DNA from: Alkalilacustris brevis
GTDB taxonomy: Bacteria > Pseudomonadota > Alphaproteobacteria > Rhodobacterales > Rhodobacteraceae
Direction: 5' to 3'
NCBI RefSeq assembly: GCF_003350345.1
Contig: NZ_QNVJ01000088.1
Span: 1 to 57,780 of the forward strand
Length of the DNA: 57,780 nucleotides
Every line of letters begins with the position of its first letter. Position 1 is the stretch's first letter. Of the stretch, positions 21,373 to 29,780 are shown piece after piece. Position numbers and translations under genes: made by a program. The notes below the pieces were generated by a model. It had not been told where the DNA came from. It saw only the letters and a list, made by a program, of their open reading frames with translations, and searched no databases.

Positions 21373-21415
21373 GTGCTGCTTCCCCTCACTGCATTACGCT
21401 TGCCGACGGCCAGGC

Positions 21416-21871
21416 TTAACGGGCGCGCTCGGCCTCGGTGCGCTCGGCCTCGGTGCGCATGGCTTGGAATTCGCGGATATTCTCGGGCCAACTCGCGCGG
21501 ATAAAGGCCAGGATCGCCTCGATCTCGGCATCGCTCAGGATGCCCTCGAACGCGGGCATCCCCGAATCGAAGCGCACCCCCAGGTCATCCAGCACCGCCT
21601 GCCCGCCCCGTCTGGTGTAATCGAGCAGGAAATCATCGCCGTGGTGCCATGTATGGCCGGTTTCGTCATGCGGCGGCGCGGGCAGGCGCCCGTCGGGGCC
21701 GGGCCGCCGCCAATCAGGGGCGCCTTCCAGGTCCGCACCGTGGCAGACCGCGCAATGCGCGGCGTAAAGCGCGCGCCCCTGCGCGACTTCGGCAGCCGCC
21801 GGCGGCGCGGCCAGCCAGCCCGCCATCGGCACCAGCAGCGCGGCAACGATCCCGGGTCGAAACATCATCAT
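21416..21871 (-). CDS. Small class I c-type cytochrome
   Basis: 151 aa exported monoheme cytochrome. A signal peptide (AALLVPMAGWLAAPPAAA) is followed by the heme site CAVCH and a distal Met in SGMPAFEGILSDAEI, then a C-terminal helix with AILAFIRASWPENI. The tail contains a repeated RTEAE, encoded by a 15-bp direct repeat (21425-21454). It is 43 bp upstream of the unknown membrane protein and probably co-transcribed with it. Its electron donor and acceptor are not evident. Confidence 0.88.
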   Translation of the reverse strand: MMMFRPGIVAALLVPMAGWLAAPPAAAEVAQGRALYAAHCAVCHGADLEGAPDWRRPGPDGRLPAPPHDETGHTWHHGDDFLLDYTRRGGQAVLDDLGVRFDSGMPAFEGILSDAEIEAILAFIRASWPENIREFQAMRTEAERTEAERAR

Positions 21872-22071
21872 TCTGCCCTGTTATCTGGCCGGTTTTCCGG
21901 TGCGGCTGGCCCCGTGCTGCGGCCGTATGGCCGCATATCCTATCAGGCGGGCCGGGGCCGGTCGATATGCCGGCGTCAAGGATCATGCCGCACCCCGGCG
22001 CCACGCAACAGCGCGATCATCGCCGCCACCGCATGGGCCGGGTGACGCGCGCCATGCCGCAAGATCGAGGG

Positions 22072-22794
22072 TCAGCGGAACCTGTCGATCAGCCTCTGCA
22101 GGGGCGAGCGCGTGTCCTCTCCCGGCGCATCTGGCGGCGCCTCGGGGGCCTCGCGCCCGTCCGGCGCCCCGCCGCCTCCACCTTCCGCAGGCTTCTGCCG
22201 CCCGCCGCCCCCGCCTGACGAGCGCGGCGGCGCCACCCGCAACGCCACGGCATTCATGAAACGCGGCGCGTCGCCCGCGGCCAGCGCGGGGGCGCCATCG
22301 GCGATGCCGCGCAGCAGGTCGTCCAGCCATTCCTGGTCGGCCTTGCCAAAATCATGCAGCACATAGGCCGAGACCATCTCCTTGCGCCCCGGATGCCCGA
22401 TGCCCAGCCGCACGCGCTGGTAATCGTCGCCGACATGGGCGTGGATCGAGCGAAGGCCGTTATGCCCGGCATGTCCGCCGCCCTGCTTGACACGCAGCTT
22501 GCCCGGCGCGAGGTCAAGCTCGTCGTGAAACACCGTCAGCGCCCCGGCATCGAGCTTGTAGAACCCCAGCGCCGCCGCCACCGACTGGCCCGAACGGTTC
22601 ATGTAGGTTTCGGGCTTGAGCAGCAGCACCTTCTCGCCGCCCAGCCGCCCCTCGGCCACCTGCCCCTGGAACCGCGCGCGCCAGGGGCCGAACCCATGCG
22701 TCTCGGCAATGGCCTCGACCGCCATGAAGCCGATGTTGTGACGGTTGCGGGCATATTTCGCCCCCGGATTGCCCAGCCCGGCAAAGACACGCAT
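22072..22794 (-). CDS. pth: Peptidyl-tRNA hydrolase
   Basis: 240 aa enzyme that frees tRNA from stalled peptidyl-tRNA. It starts [20 protein letters not shown] with the catalytic His in the RHNIGF segment, followed by [25 protein letters not shown] and [12 protein letters not shown], all diagnostic. The last 50 residues are a Gly/Pro-rich extension beyond the E. coli length, common in this order. An upstream in-frame start would add 37 residues without homology. rplY, its usual partner, lies upstream with one opposite-strand gene between. Confidence 0.96.
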   Translation of the reverse strand: MRVFAGLGNPGAKYARNRHNIGFMAVEAIAETHGFGPWRARFQGQVAEGRLGGEKVLLLKPETYMNRSGQSVAAALGFYKLDAGALTVFHDELDLAPGKLRVKQGGGHAGHNGLRSIHAHVGDDYQRVRLGIGHPGRKEMVSAYVLHDFGKADQEWLDDLLRGIADGAPALAAGDAPRFMNAVALRVAPPRSSGGGGGRQKPAEGGGGGAPDGREAPEAPPDAPGEDTRSPLQRLIDRFR

Positions 22795-22922
22795 CGCAGC
22801 CACTCCCTCTTTCGCCGACCTCTCGCGGGGCTTGACCCCGCCCCGGTCATGCCCTGAACTGCACCCGATTTCCAGCCCGCCTTGCCGCCGGCCGAATCCG
22901 CCCACCCCGAGGAGACCCCATC

Positions 22923-23246
22923 ATGCACCTGACGATGAACCGCTTTCGCGTGAAGGAAGGCCAGGAACACGCGTTTGAGGCCCTCTGGCGCAGTCGCGAG
23001 ACGAAACTGCCCGAGGTGCCGGGATTCGTCTCGTTCCACCTGCTGCGCGGGCCGCGCCGCGACGGGTATGTGCTCTATGCCTCGCATACCTTCTGGGAAA
23101 GCCGCGCCGCGTTCGAGGCCTGGACACGCTCGTCCGCCTTCCGCGAGGCCCATCGCGACGCAGGCCGCCACGGCGACATGTATGACGGCGCGCCCGAGCT
23201 CGAGGTTTTCGACTCGGTCCAGCATATCGCCGCAACCGCCGGCTGA
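22923..23246 (+). CDS. IsdG/HmoA-like heme monooxygenase (ABM domain)
   Basis: 107 aa ferredoxin-like alpha/beta barrel of the antibiotic-biosynthesis-monooxygenase superfamily. Asn6, Trp67 and His77 fall at the positions of the Asn/Trp/His active-site set of IsdG-type heme-degrading enzymes (context FEAWTRSSAFREAH). That supports a heme oxygenase role rather than a generic ABM protein, although this is inferred from position only. It is the only plus-strand gene between pth and rplY, with GAGGAG 9 bp before the ATG. Confidence 0.8.
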   Translation: MHLTMNRFRVKEGQEHAFEALWRSRETKLPEVPGFVSFHLLRGPRRDGYVLYASHTFWESRAAFEAWTRSSAFREAHRDAGRHGDMYDGAPELEVFDSVQHIAATAG

Positions 23247-23269
23247 CCCTGCCCTCCCCCGCCAATGCA

Positions 23270-23301
23270 AAACGCGGGACCCCGGCAAAAGGGCCCCGCG
23301 T
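23270..23301 (-). terminator. Intrinsic terminator of rplY
   Basis: On the minus strand ACGCGGG and CCCGCGT pair, with an inner GCCC/GGGT extension, and are followed by TTTT. It is 42 bp past the rplY stop, in the convergent gap with the heme monooxygenase gene, and may act in both directions. Confidence 0.7.
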
Positions 23302-23342
23302 CGATCCTGCCTGCCGGCGCGGACAATCGCCGCGCGGCGGCG

Positions 23343-23993
23343 TCAGCTTTCGGTTTCGGTTTCGGCTTCGGCTTCGCCTTCTTCGGCGGCGCCTTCCTCT
23401 TCCTCGTCCTCGGCGGCACGCAGGCCCGAGGGCGCGCTGACATTGGCGATGACGAAATCACGATCGATCGTCGGCTTTGCGCCGGCCGGCAGACCGACCA
23501 TCGAGATGGTCGCAGTGTCGCCTATTTCGAGCGACGAGATGTCCAGCGTCAGGCTTTCGGGAATGTCCCCGGCGATCACGCTCAGTTCCACCTCGGGGCG
23601 CACCATGGTCAGCACGCCGCCCTTGCGCAGGCCGGGGCACTCCTCATGCCCGACCACCTCGACCGGCACGAACAGCTTGACCCGGCTGGTGCGGCGCAGG
23701 CGCATCAGGTCCACATGGGTCGGCAGCCCCTTGACCACGTCGCGCTGCACGCTGCGGCAGATCACGCGCACATCCTCGTGACCCTCGACCTTGAGGTTGA
23801 ACAGCTGCGACAGGAAACGCCCTGCCTTCAGGTGCTTGACCAGATAGTGATAGTTGAGGTTGATCGGCAGCGGATCCGCGCCGCCGCCATAAACGATACC
23901 GGGCACCTTGTGCTCTCTACGAGCCTGACGGGCGGCCCCCTTGCCTGTCCCCGTCCGTGCCTCGGCGACAAGATCCTTGATCTCACCAGCCAT
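23343..23993 (-). CDS. rplY: Ribosomal protein bL25 (Ctc type)
   Basis: 216 aa long-form L25/Ctc that binds 5S rRNA. The N-terminal L25 domain ([30 protein letters not shown]) is followed by the C-terminal TL5 beta domain and a very acidic Glu-rich tail of about 25 residues, as is usual in alphaproteobacteria. SD GAGACC is weak. It is normally co-transcribed with pth; here an opposite-strand gene and a terminator separate the two. Confidence 0.96.
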   Translation of the reverse strand: MAGEIKDLVAEARTGTGKGAARQARREHKVPGIVYGGGADPLPINLNYHYLVKHLKAGRFLSQLFNLKVEGHEDVRVICRSVQRDVVKGLPTHVDLMRLRRTSRVKLFVPVEVVGHEECPGLRKGGVLTMVRPEVELSVIAGDIPESLTLDISSLEIGDTATISMVGLPAGAKPTIDRDFVIANVSAPSGLRAAEDEEEEGAAEEGEAEAETETES

Positions 23994-24148
23994 TGAGGGT
24001 CTCCTTCAATTTCAACGGCGGACATCCTCCAAGGGTGCATGCCCGCATGAAGCCGTGCGTATAGGTGAGATCATCGCGCTTGAAAAGGCAAAAAAGGCCG
24101 GGCCTATCGCGGCGCGCAGCCTGGAAGCCGGGCGGGCACGCCCCCCCC

Positions 24149-24201
24149 ATTCACTGTGAAAAAAATATCCTCGCCGAAGGCATCCGACAACAGCGGCGAG
24201 G
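24149..24201 (-). terminator. Dispersed terminator-like element, copy C (CACAGTGAA tail)
   Basis: Reading the minus strand, CCTCGCCG pairs perfectly with CGGCGAGG over a 17-nt loop. Next come ATATTTTTTT and the tail CACAGTGAATGG. The alternative small hairpin CCTTCGGCGAGG is also present. It lies 41 bp after the stop of the alpha-hydroxyacid dehydrogenase gene in the same direction, as expected of its terminator. Confidence 0.65.
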
Positions 24202-24241
24202 CACCAGGCGCCGATCATGAAGCGCGCCGCTGGATGCTCCC

Positions 24242-25411
24242 TCACAGGGCAACCGACGAGTCGCAGAAATCGCGCGGCAGGATCAGGTTGTGGCGGCCCA
24301 GATCCTGCACCCGGCGTTCGCCGCACAGCGCCATGGTCATGTCCAGCTCGCGCCGGACGATATCCAGCGCCTGCGTGACGCCGGCCTGCCCCAGCGCCCC
24401 CAGCCCGTAGACATAGGCGCGGCCCAGATAGACCCCGCGCGCGCCCAGTGCCAGCGCCTTGAGCGCATCCTGCCCCGAGCGGATGCCGCCATCGAGATGC
24501 ACCTCGGTGCGCCCGCCCACCGCGGCCACCACCGAGGGCAGAACGCGGATCGCGCTCAGCGCCCCGTCAAGCTGGCGGCCACCATGGTTCGAGACCACGA
24601 TCGCCTCGGCGCCGATTTGCGCGGCCTTTTCGGCATCTTCCGCATCCAGGATCCCCTTCAGGACCAGCCGTCCGCCCCATTGATCGCGCAGCCGCGCGAT
24701 CTTGTCCCAGTCAAGCTTCAGGTCGAACTGCTCGGCGGTCCAGCTGGCCAGCGACCGGGTGTCGCTTACTCCCTCGGCATGGCCAACGATATTGCCGAAA
24801 TGGCGCCGCTTCGTGCCCAGCATCCCCAGCCCCCAGCGCCAGCGCAGCGCCAGGTCGGCCAGCACCCGCGGCGTGAGGCGCGGCGGCGTCGAGAGGCCGT
24901 TGCGGATATCGCGGTGGCGCTGGCCCAGCATCTGCATGTCCAGCGTCAGCACCAGCGTCTCGCAGCCCGCCGCGCGGGCGCGCGCCATCAGCCGGGCCAC
25001 GAAATCGGTGTCCTTCATCACGTAAAGCTGGAACCAGAAAGGCCGGGTCACATGCGCGGCCACATCCTCGATCGAGCAGACCGACATGGTCGACAGCGTG
25101 AAGGGCACGCCTGCGGCTTCGGCGGCGCGCGCGGCCTTGATCTCGCCATCGGCCGTTTGCATTCCGCACAGCCCGATCGGGGCGAGCGCAATGGGCATCG
25201 CCACCTCCTGCCCGGCCATGGTGCTGGCAAGGCGGCGGTCCGACATGTCGACTGCCACGCGCTGGCGCAGGCGGATGCGCGCGAAATCGGCGTCATTGTC
25301 ATGCAGAGTCTGTTCCGACCAGCTGCCCGATTCGGCATAATCGCGAAACATCCGCGGCACGCGGCGCGCGTAAAGCGCGCGCAGATCATCGATGGTGCAT
25401 ATGACGGGCAT
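24242..25411 (-). CDS. lldD: FMN-dependent alpha-hydroxyacid dehydrogenase (LldD-like)
   Basis: 389 aa member of the lactate dehydrogenase/glycolate oxidase family. Visible are the FMN-binding MPIALAPIGLCGM, the WFQLYVMKD segment, the catalytic SNHGGRQLDG with His, and HLDGGIRSGQDALKALALGA. Family members oxidise L-lactate or related 2-hydroxyacids; L-lactate is the best guess and is not proved by sequence. It stands between rplY and trpA on the same strand with gaps of 248 and 127 bp, so it is likely its own unit. Confidence 0.9.
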   Translation of the reverse strand: MPVICTIDDLRALYARRVPRMFRDYAESGSWSEQTLHDNDADFARIRLRQRVAVDMSDRRLASTMAGQEVAMPIALAPIGLCGMQTADGEIKAARAAEAAGVPFTLSTMSVCSIEDVAAHVTRPFWFQLYVMKDTDFVARLMARARAAGCETLVLTLDMQMLGQRHRDIRNGLSTPPRLTPRVLADLALRWRWGLGMLGTKRRHFGNIVGHAEGVSDTRSLASWTAEQFDLKLDWDKIARLRDQWGGRLVLKGILDAEDAEKAAQIGAEAIVVSNHGGRQLDGALSAIRVLPSVVAAVGGRTEVHLDGGIRSGQDALKALALGARGVYLGRAYVYGLGALGQAGVTQALDIVRRELDMTMALCGERRVQDLGRHNLILPRDFCDSSVAL

Positions 25412-25538
25412 GGGGCTTGTTCCGGTGCTGGCCGAGCTGACTGTTCAAGCGTTAGCAGCCCTTTGCATGCCCGCGCAACGGATTGCTGCGCCTTCCAGGG
25501 CCCGGTGCGGCCGGTGAAAGGCTTGCCACGCGGGGCTT

Positions 25539-26330
25539 TCAGGCGCTGTGCACGCCCCTGGCCAGCGCCTCGATCCGTGCAAGCACCTCGGGCACCGGGC
25601 GCCGCTCGCCGATCAGCTTGACGATGGCCGAGCCGACCACCGCGCCATCGGCCACGCCCGCGATCTCGGCCGCGCCCTCGGGGGTGGAAATGCCGAACCC
25701 CACCACCACCGGCAGTCCCGCCGCCGCGCGGATTCGCGCCACATCCGGCGCAACCGCCCCGGCACTGGCCGCCGCCGCACCGGTGATGCCGGTGATCGAG
25801 ACGTAATAGACGAAGCCCGACGTGTTGCGCACCACCATCGGCAGGCGCCGGTCATCGGTGGTGGGCGTGGCAAGGCGGATGAAATTGAGCCCCGCCGCCT
25901 GCGCGGGCAGGCAGAGTTCCTCATCCTCCTCGGGCGGCAGATCAACCACGATCAGCCCGTCGATCCCGGCCGCCCCGGCATCGTCGAGAAACCGGGACAC
26001 GCCGCGATTGTAGATCGGGTTGTAATAGCCCATCAGCACGATCGGCGTGGTGCTGTCATGCTCGCGGAAGCGCGCGACCATGTCGAGCGTGCGCTGCAAC
26101 GTCTGCCCCCCCGCCAGCGCCCGCTGCCCGGCCAGCTGAATCGTGGGGCCATCGGCCATCGGATCGGTGAAGGGCATCCCCAGTTCGATGATATCGACCC
26201 CGGCGGCGGGCATCCCGCGCAGTATCTCGAAGGAGGTCTCGGCATCGGGATCGCCCGCCATGATATAGGCCACAAAGGCCTTCTTTCCTTCGGCCGAAAG
26301 GCGCGCGAATGTGTCGTCGATTCTGGTCAT
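25539..26330 (-). CDS. trpA: Tryptophan synthase alpha chain
   Basis: 263 aa TIM barrel that cleaves indole-3-glycerol phosphate to indole and glyceraldehyde-3-phosphate. It shows [18 protein letters not shown], the catalytic Glu in [17 protein letters not shown], the second catalytic Asp in [11 protein letters not shown], and [19 protein letters not shown]. The ATG at 26330 begins the conserved sequence; the 91-residue upstream extension is non-homologous. trpB and trpF are not in the window. Confidence 0.96.
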   Translation of the reverse strand: MTRIDDTFARLSAEGKKAFVAYIMAGDPDAETSFEILRGMPAAGVDIIELGMPFTDPMADGPTIQLAGQRALAGGQTLQRTLDMVARFREHDSTTPIVLMGYYNPIYNRGVSRFLDDAGAAGIDGLIVVDLPPEEDEELCLPAQAAGLNFIRLATPTTDDRRLPMVVRNTSGFVYYVSITGITGAAAASAGAVAPDVARIRAAAGLPVVVGFGISTPEGAAEIAGVADGAVVGSAIVKLIGERRPVPEVLARIEALARGVHSA

Positions 26331-26414
26331 GCCCGGATATTCCCCCTTGCGCCTGCGCGGTTTGCGCGATTGGCGCGGGAAAATCAATGGCCGCGCGCGC
26401 CGGGGGGCACTGAA

Positions 26415-26488
26415 GGGGGCTGTCTGCCCCCCTTGCCCCGCTCGCGCGGGGCAATTCCCCCCGAGGATATTTTCATCACAGTGAAGGG
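26415..26488 (+). repeat. Dispersed terminator-like element, copy D (divergent gap)
   Basis: GGGGGC-TGTCT-GCCCCC (26415-26431) and GCCCCGC-TCGC-GCGGGGC (26435-26452) form two stems. They are followed by CCGAGGATATTTTCATCACAGTGAAGGG with the conserved core and tail. Unlike the other copies it sits in the divergent gap between trpA and the DUF6455 gene and follows no gene in its own direction. A terminator role is therefore doubtful. Confidence 0.6.
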
Positions 26489-26517
26489 CTGCCTGTGAAA
26501 CCGGCCCTTCGGGCCTT

Positions 26518-26531
26518 TTGATACAGATCAA
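26518..26531. promoter_or_regulatory. FNR-type operator before the DUF6455 gene
   Basis: TTGATACAGATCAA is a perfect TTGAT-N4-ATCAA dyad, 59 bp before the ATG at 26591. With activation at -41.5 the start point would be near 26566, within the leader of the DUF6455 gene. It is too far from trpA (188 bp) to be its obvious site. It is the second perfect FNR-type box in the window. Confidence 0.8.
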
Positions 26532-26590
26532 CGCGGGGTGCGCCGGTGCCGGGCAGGCTGAGTCAGCGCAACCAGGCGGGAGGACCGAAC

Positions 26591-26872
26591 ATGGAAGCCA
26601 CATTTGAACTGGGTGATCGTATCGAGTTGATGAAGCGCATGGGCGAAACGGTGGATGGCGACATCTTCGAGGCGCTGAGCGAAGGGCAGATGAGCGGGTG
26701 GGAACTTTTCGAGGCTGTGCAGCGCTGCGCGGGGTGCCGCGATGCGGGGCCTTGCGCCGTCTGGCTTGCGCAGGCGCAGCCGACTGCGTCCGCGCCGCCG
26801 GCCTTCTGCCGCAACCGTGCGCTGCTGCGCCGGCTGTCGACGGAGCACGCGCCCCGGGCGGAAGTGGCCTGA
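26591..26872 (+). CDS. DUF6455-like small Cys-rich protein
   Basis: 93 aa protein with Cys residues in [15 protein letters not shown] and a later [11 protein letters not shown]. This pattern matches small alphaproteobacterial proteins annotated DUF6455, of unknown function. Four Cys could hold a metal or Fe-S centre; that is a guess. The start is set by GGGAGGA 8 bp upstream of the ATG. The FNR-type box upstream suggests induction when oxygen is low. It is alone, convergent with the 3-hydroxybutyrate dehydrogenase gene. Confidence 0.8.
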   Translation: MEATFELGDRIELMKRMGETVDGDIFEALSEGQMSGWELFEAVQRCAGCRDAGPCAVWLAQAQPTASAPPAFCRNRALLRRLSTEHAPRAEVA

Positions 26873-26909
26873 CACGGGATCCGGCGGCGGTGCCGGATCA
26901 CGCTACTTT

Positions 26910-27695
26910 TCAGAGGGCAGTCCAGCCGCCATCGACGCTGATCGTGGTGCCGGTGATCTGATCGGCCGCGGGCGAGCAGAGGAACACCGCCGTGCCGCCC
27001 AGCTGTTCGACAGTGGCGAACTGTTTCGAGGGCTGGCGTTGCAGCATGACCTCGCGAATCACGGTTTCACGGTCCATGCCGTGGGTTTTCATCTGATCGG
27101 GGATCTGCGATTCGACCAGCGGCGTGAGCACGTAGCCCGGGCAGATCGCGTTGGCGGTGATGCCTTCGCCCGCAACCTCGAGCGCGGTGGTCTTGGTCAG
27201 CCCGACGACGCCATGCTTGGCCGCGACATAGGCCGCCTTGAAGGGCGAAGCGGTCAGCCCGTGCGCCGAGGCGATGTTGATGATGCGCCCCCACCCGCGG
27301 GCGCGCATCCCCGGCAGTGCCGCCGCCGAGGTGTGAAAGGCCGAGCTGAGATTGATCGCGATGATCGCATCCCATTTCCCGGTGGGGAATTCCTCGATCC
27401 GGGCGACATGCTGGATGCCGGCATTGTTGATCAGGATATCGCAGCCCCCGGCCCTTTCAACCAGGGCACGGCAGGCCAGCGGGTCGGACATGTCGGCGGC
27501 GACATAGCTTGCGGCGACACCGAATTCGGCGGCGATATCCTGGGCGAGCGCGTGGTCTTCCTCGCGGTCGGTGAAGGAATTGAGCACGACCTCGGCCCCG
27601 GCGCGCGCCATCTCGCGCGCGATGCCGAGCCCGATCCCCGAATTGGAGCCGGTGACGATGGCACGTTTGCCCGAAAGCGGTGTGGTAGACGGCAT
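26910..27695 (-). CDS. bdhA: 3-hydroxybutyrate dehydrogenase (SDR)
   Basis: 261 aa short-chain dehydrogenase, probably oxidising (R)-3-hydroxybutyrate to acetoacetate in polyhydroxybutyrate use. It has the NAD motif TGSNSGIGLGIA, NNAGIQHV, the catalytic Ser/Tyr/Lys in NIASAHGLTASPFKAAYVAAK, and ICPGYVLTPLVE, typical of the bdh branch. The ATG at 27695 was preferred over one ten codons upstream because the fold starts here. A small-RNA candidate with its own terminator lies just upstream in the same direction and could also be its attenuator. Confidence 0.9.
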   Translation of the reverse strand: MPSTTPLSGKRAIVTGSNSGIGLGIAREMARAGAEVVLNSFTDREEDHALAQDIAAEFGVAASYVAADMSDPLACRALVERAGGCDILINNAGIQHVARIEEFPTGKWDAIIAINLSSAFHTSAAALPGMRARGWGRIINIASAHGLTASPFKAAYVAAKHGVVGLTKTTALEVAGEGITANAICPGYVLTPLVESQIPDQMKTHGMDRETVIREVMLQRQPSKQFATVEQLGGTAVFLCSPAADQITGTTISVDGGWTAL

Positions 27696-27776
27696 GGCGC
27701 GAACCTCCGGATGCTGCGTTTGCAAACAACTTACCCGCTGCGCGCGCGAATGAAAGCCGGCCCGGGCCTGAGCAGC

Positions 27777-27851
27777 AAAAAAAACGCCCGCACAAGGCGG
27801 GCGTCAGTTATTGAGGCAGGTTTCATACAGGCAAGAAACCTATCGAGCAGT
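27777..27851 (-). ncRNA. Candidate small RNA (about 75 nt) or bdhA attenuator
   Basis: On the minus strand a start near 27851 would give a transcript of about 75 nt. It contains a 7-bp stem (AGGTTTC/GAAACCT, 27818-27841, 10-nt loop). It ends with a strong intrinsic terminator (GCCCGC-type 8-bp stem with 5-nt loop, 27784-27804, followed by eight U). The size, isolated structure and good promoter fit a trans-acting sRNA. As it points toward bdhA, 82 bp before that start, a transcription attenuator is the alternative. No known sRNA family was recognised. Confidence 0.6.
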
Positions 27852-27857
27852 GCCCCC

Positions 27858-27886
27858 TTTATACGCCTAACGCGCGGGCAGTCCAA
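27858..27886 (-). promoter_or_regulatory. Sigma-70-type promoter of the small RNA candidate
   Basis: On the minus strand TTGGAC (27886-27881) and TATAAA (27863-27858) are separated by exactly 17 bp. Both match four or more positions of the consensus. The start point is predicted at about 27851. Confidence 0.6.
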
Positions 27887-27965
27887 CCGAAAAGTTTGAA
27901 AACGTGATCCCGGCGGGGTAGATTACGTGCAAAACAAGAGGCCGGGCAGAAGGATTGTTTCGATA

Positions 27966-29780
27966 ATGAGGACCACCCTGCGTGCATGTATGCCTGCGCT
28001 GGCGCTGGCAATCGGTCTGATGTCGGCCGGGCCGCTGCTGGCCGAAGGGCCGCGCCATGGCATAGCTATGTATGGCGACCCGGCCCTGCCACCTGATTTT
28101 GTGTCTCTGCCACATGTGAACCCCGATGCGCCCAAGGGCGGGCGAATCGTTTTCGGAGAGGCCGGCAGTTTCGATTCCCTCAACCCCTACATTCTGCGCG
28201 GGCGCGCGCCCTGGGGGGTGCAGGTGCTCACGGTCGAGACCCTTCTGGGCCGCAACTATGACGAACCCTTCACGCTTTACGGCCTTCTGGCCGAATCGGT
28301 CGAGACCAACGCGGCGCGAGATTTCGTGGAATTCACGCTGCGCGAGGGGGCCCGATTCTCGGATGGCAGCCCGGTCACGGTCGAGGATGTGATGTGGTCG
28401 TTCGAGGCGTTGGGCACCGACGGGTCGCCGCGCTATCACGGCGCCTGGGCCAAGATCGAGACGATGGAGCAGACCGGGCCGCGCTCGGTCCGGTTCACCT
28501 TCACCGAGGAAGATCGCGAATTGCCGCTGATTCTGGGGCTGCGCCCGATCCTCCAGAAGGCCCAGTTCGAGGACCGTGACTTTGCGCGCTCGTCGATGGA
28601 GCCGATCATCGGCTCGGGCCCCTATGTGGTGGACCGGGTCGAGGCCGGACGCTTCATCAACTTCCGCAAGAACCCCGACTGGTGGGGCGCCGATCTGCCC
28701 TTCTATCGCGGCCAGCACAATTTCGACGAGATCCGCTACGAGTATTTCGCCGATGCGGGCGTGATCTTCGAGGCCTTTACTGCCGGTGAGCTCGACACCT
28801 ACCGCGAGGGCAACGCGGCGCGCTGGGTCTCCTCGACCTATGACTTCCCCGCGATACGCTCGGGCGAGGTGGTGCAATCCGAGATCGCGCATCAGCGCCC
28901 CTCGGGCATCACCGGGCTGGTGTTCAACACAAGGCGCGAGATCTTCGCCGACTGGCGGGTGCGCGAGGCGCTGATCCACGCCTTCAACTTCGAGTTCATC
29001 AACAACACGCTCAATGGCGGGCTCGAGCCGCGCATAACCTCGTATTTCTCGAATTCCGAACTGGCCATGCAGCCGGGCCCGGCCGAGAGCCGCGTGCGCG
29101 AGATGCTGGAGCCCTTCGCCGACAACCTGAAGCCCGGCGCGCTGGAGGGGTATGAGCTGCCGGTTTCCGACGGATCCGAGGCCAACCGCGCCAATATCCG
29201 CCGCGCCACGGCCCTGCTGGAGGAAGCAGGCTGGCAGGTGCAGGACGGCGTCTTGCGCAACGCCGAGGGCCGCCCCTTCGAATTCGAGATCCTGCTGGCC
29301 CAGGGCGCGGCCGAGACCCAGGCCATCGTCAACATGTATGTCGAGGCGCTGCGCCGGCTGGGCATCAGCGTGCGGGTCACCACCGTCGACAGCGCGCAAT
29401 ACACCGAGCGCACCAATGCCTATGATTTCGACATGACGCGCCACGCGATTTCGCTGTCGCTCAGCCCCGGCAACGAGCAATGGCTCTACTGGGGCAGCCA
29501 CGGGGTCGAGCAGCCCGGCACGCGCAACTGGATGGGCATGGATTCGCCTGCGGCCGAGGAAATGATCCGCACCATGCTGACCTCGGAGGCGCGCGAGGAT
29601 TTCATCGCCGCGACCCGCGCACTTGACCGCGTGCTGACAACGGGGCGCTATTTCATCCCCTTCTGGTTTTCCGATGTCTCGCGCCTCGCGCACAAACGCA
29701 GCCTGAAATTTCCCGAGCGTCCGCCGCTTTACGGCGACTGGCTCGGCTTCCAGCCGGAGGTTTGGTGGTATGAAAACTGA
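27966..29780 (+). CDS. Extracellular solute-binding protein, family 5 (YejA-like)
   Basis: 604 aa periplasmic protein with a Sec signal (ACMPALALAIGLMSAGPLLA). The mature domain starts HGIAMYGDPALPPDFVSLPH and contains PKGGRIVFGEAGSFDSLNPY, SDGSPVTVEDVMWSFEALG and ITGLVFNTRREIFADWRVR, as in the YejA group of oligopeptide or microcin-C-type binding proteins. No yejB/E/F-like genes follow in the window; instead an entericidin overlaps its end. The ATG at 27966 places the signal correctly; a GTG 13 codons upstream is possible. Confidence 0.9.
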   Translation: MRTTLRACMPALALAIGLMSAGPLLAEGPRHGIAMYGDPALPPDFVSLPHVNPDAPKGGRIVFGEAGSFDSLNPYILRGRAPWGVQVLTVETLLGRNYDEPFTLYGLLAESVETNAARDFVEFTLREGARFSDGSPVTVEDVMWSFEALGTDGSPRYHGAWAKIETMEQTGPRSVRFTFTEEDRELPLILGLRPILQKAQFEDRDFARSSMEPIIGSGPYVVDRVEAGRFINFRKNPDWWGADLPFYRGQHNFDEIRYEYFADAGVIFEAFTAGELDTYREGNAARWVSSTYDFPAIRSGEVVQSEIAHQRPSGITGLVFNTRREIFADWRVREALIHAFNFEFINNTLNGGLEPRITSYFSNSELAMQPGPAESRVREMLEPFADNLKPGALEGYELPVSDGSEANRANIRRATALLEEAGWQVQDGVLRNAEGRPFEFEILLAQGAAETQAIVNMYVEALRRLGISVRVTTVDSAQYTERTNAYDFDMTRHAISLSLSPGNEQWLYWGSHGVEQPGTRNWMGMDSPAAEEMIRTMLTSEAREDFIAATRALDRVLTTGRYFIPFWFSDVSRLAHKRSLKFPERPPLYGDWLGFQPEVWWYEN

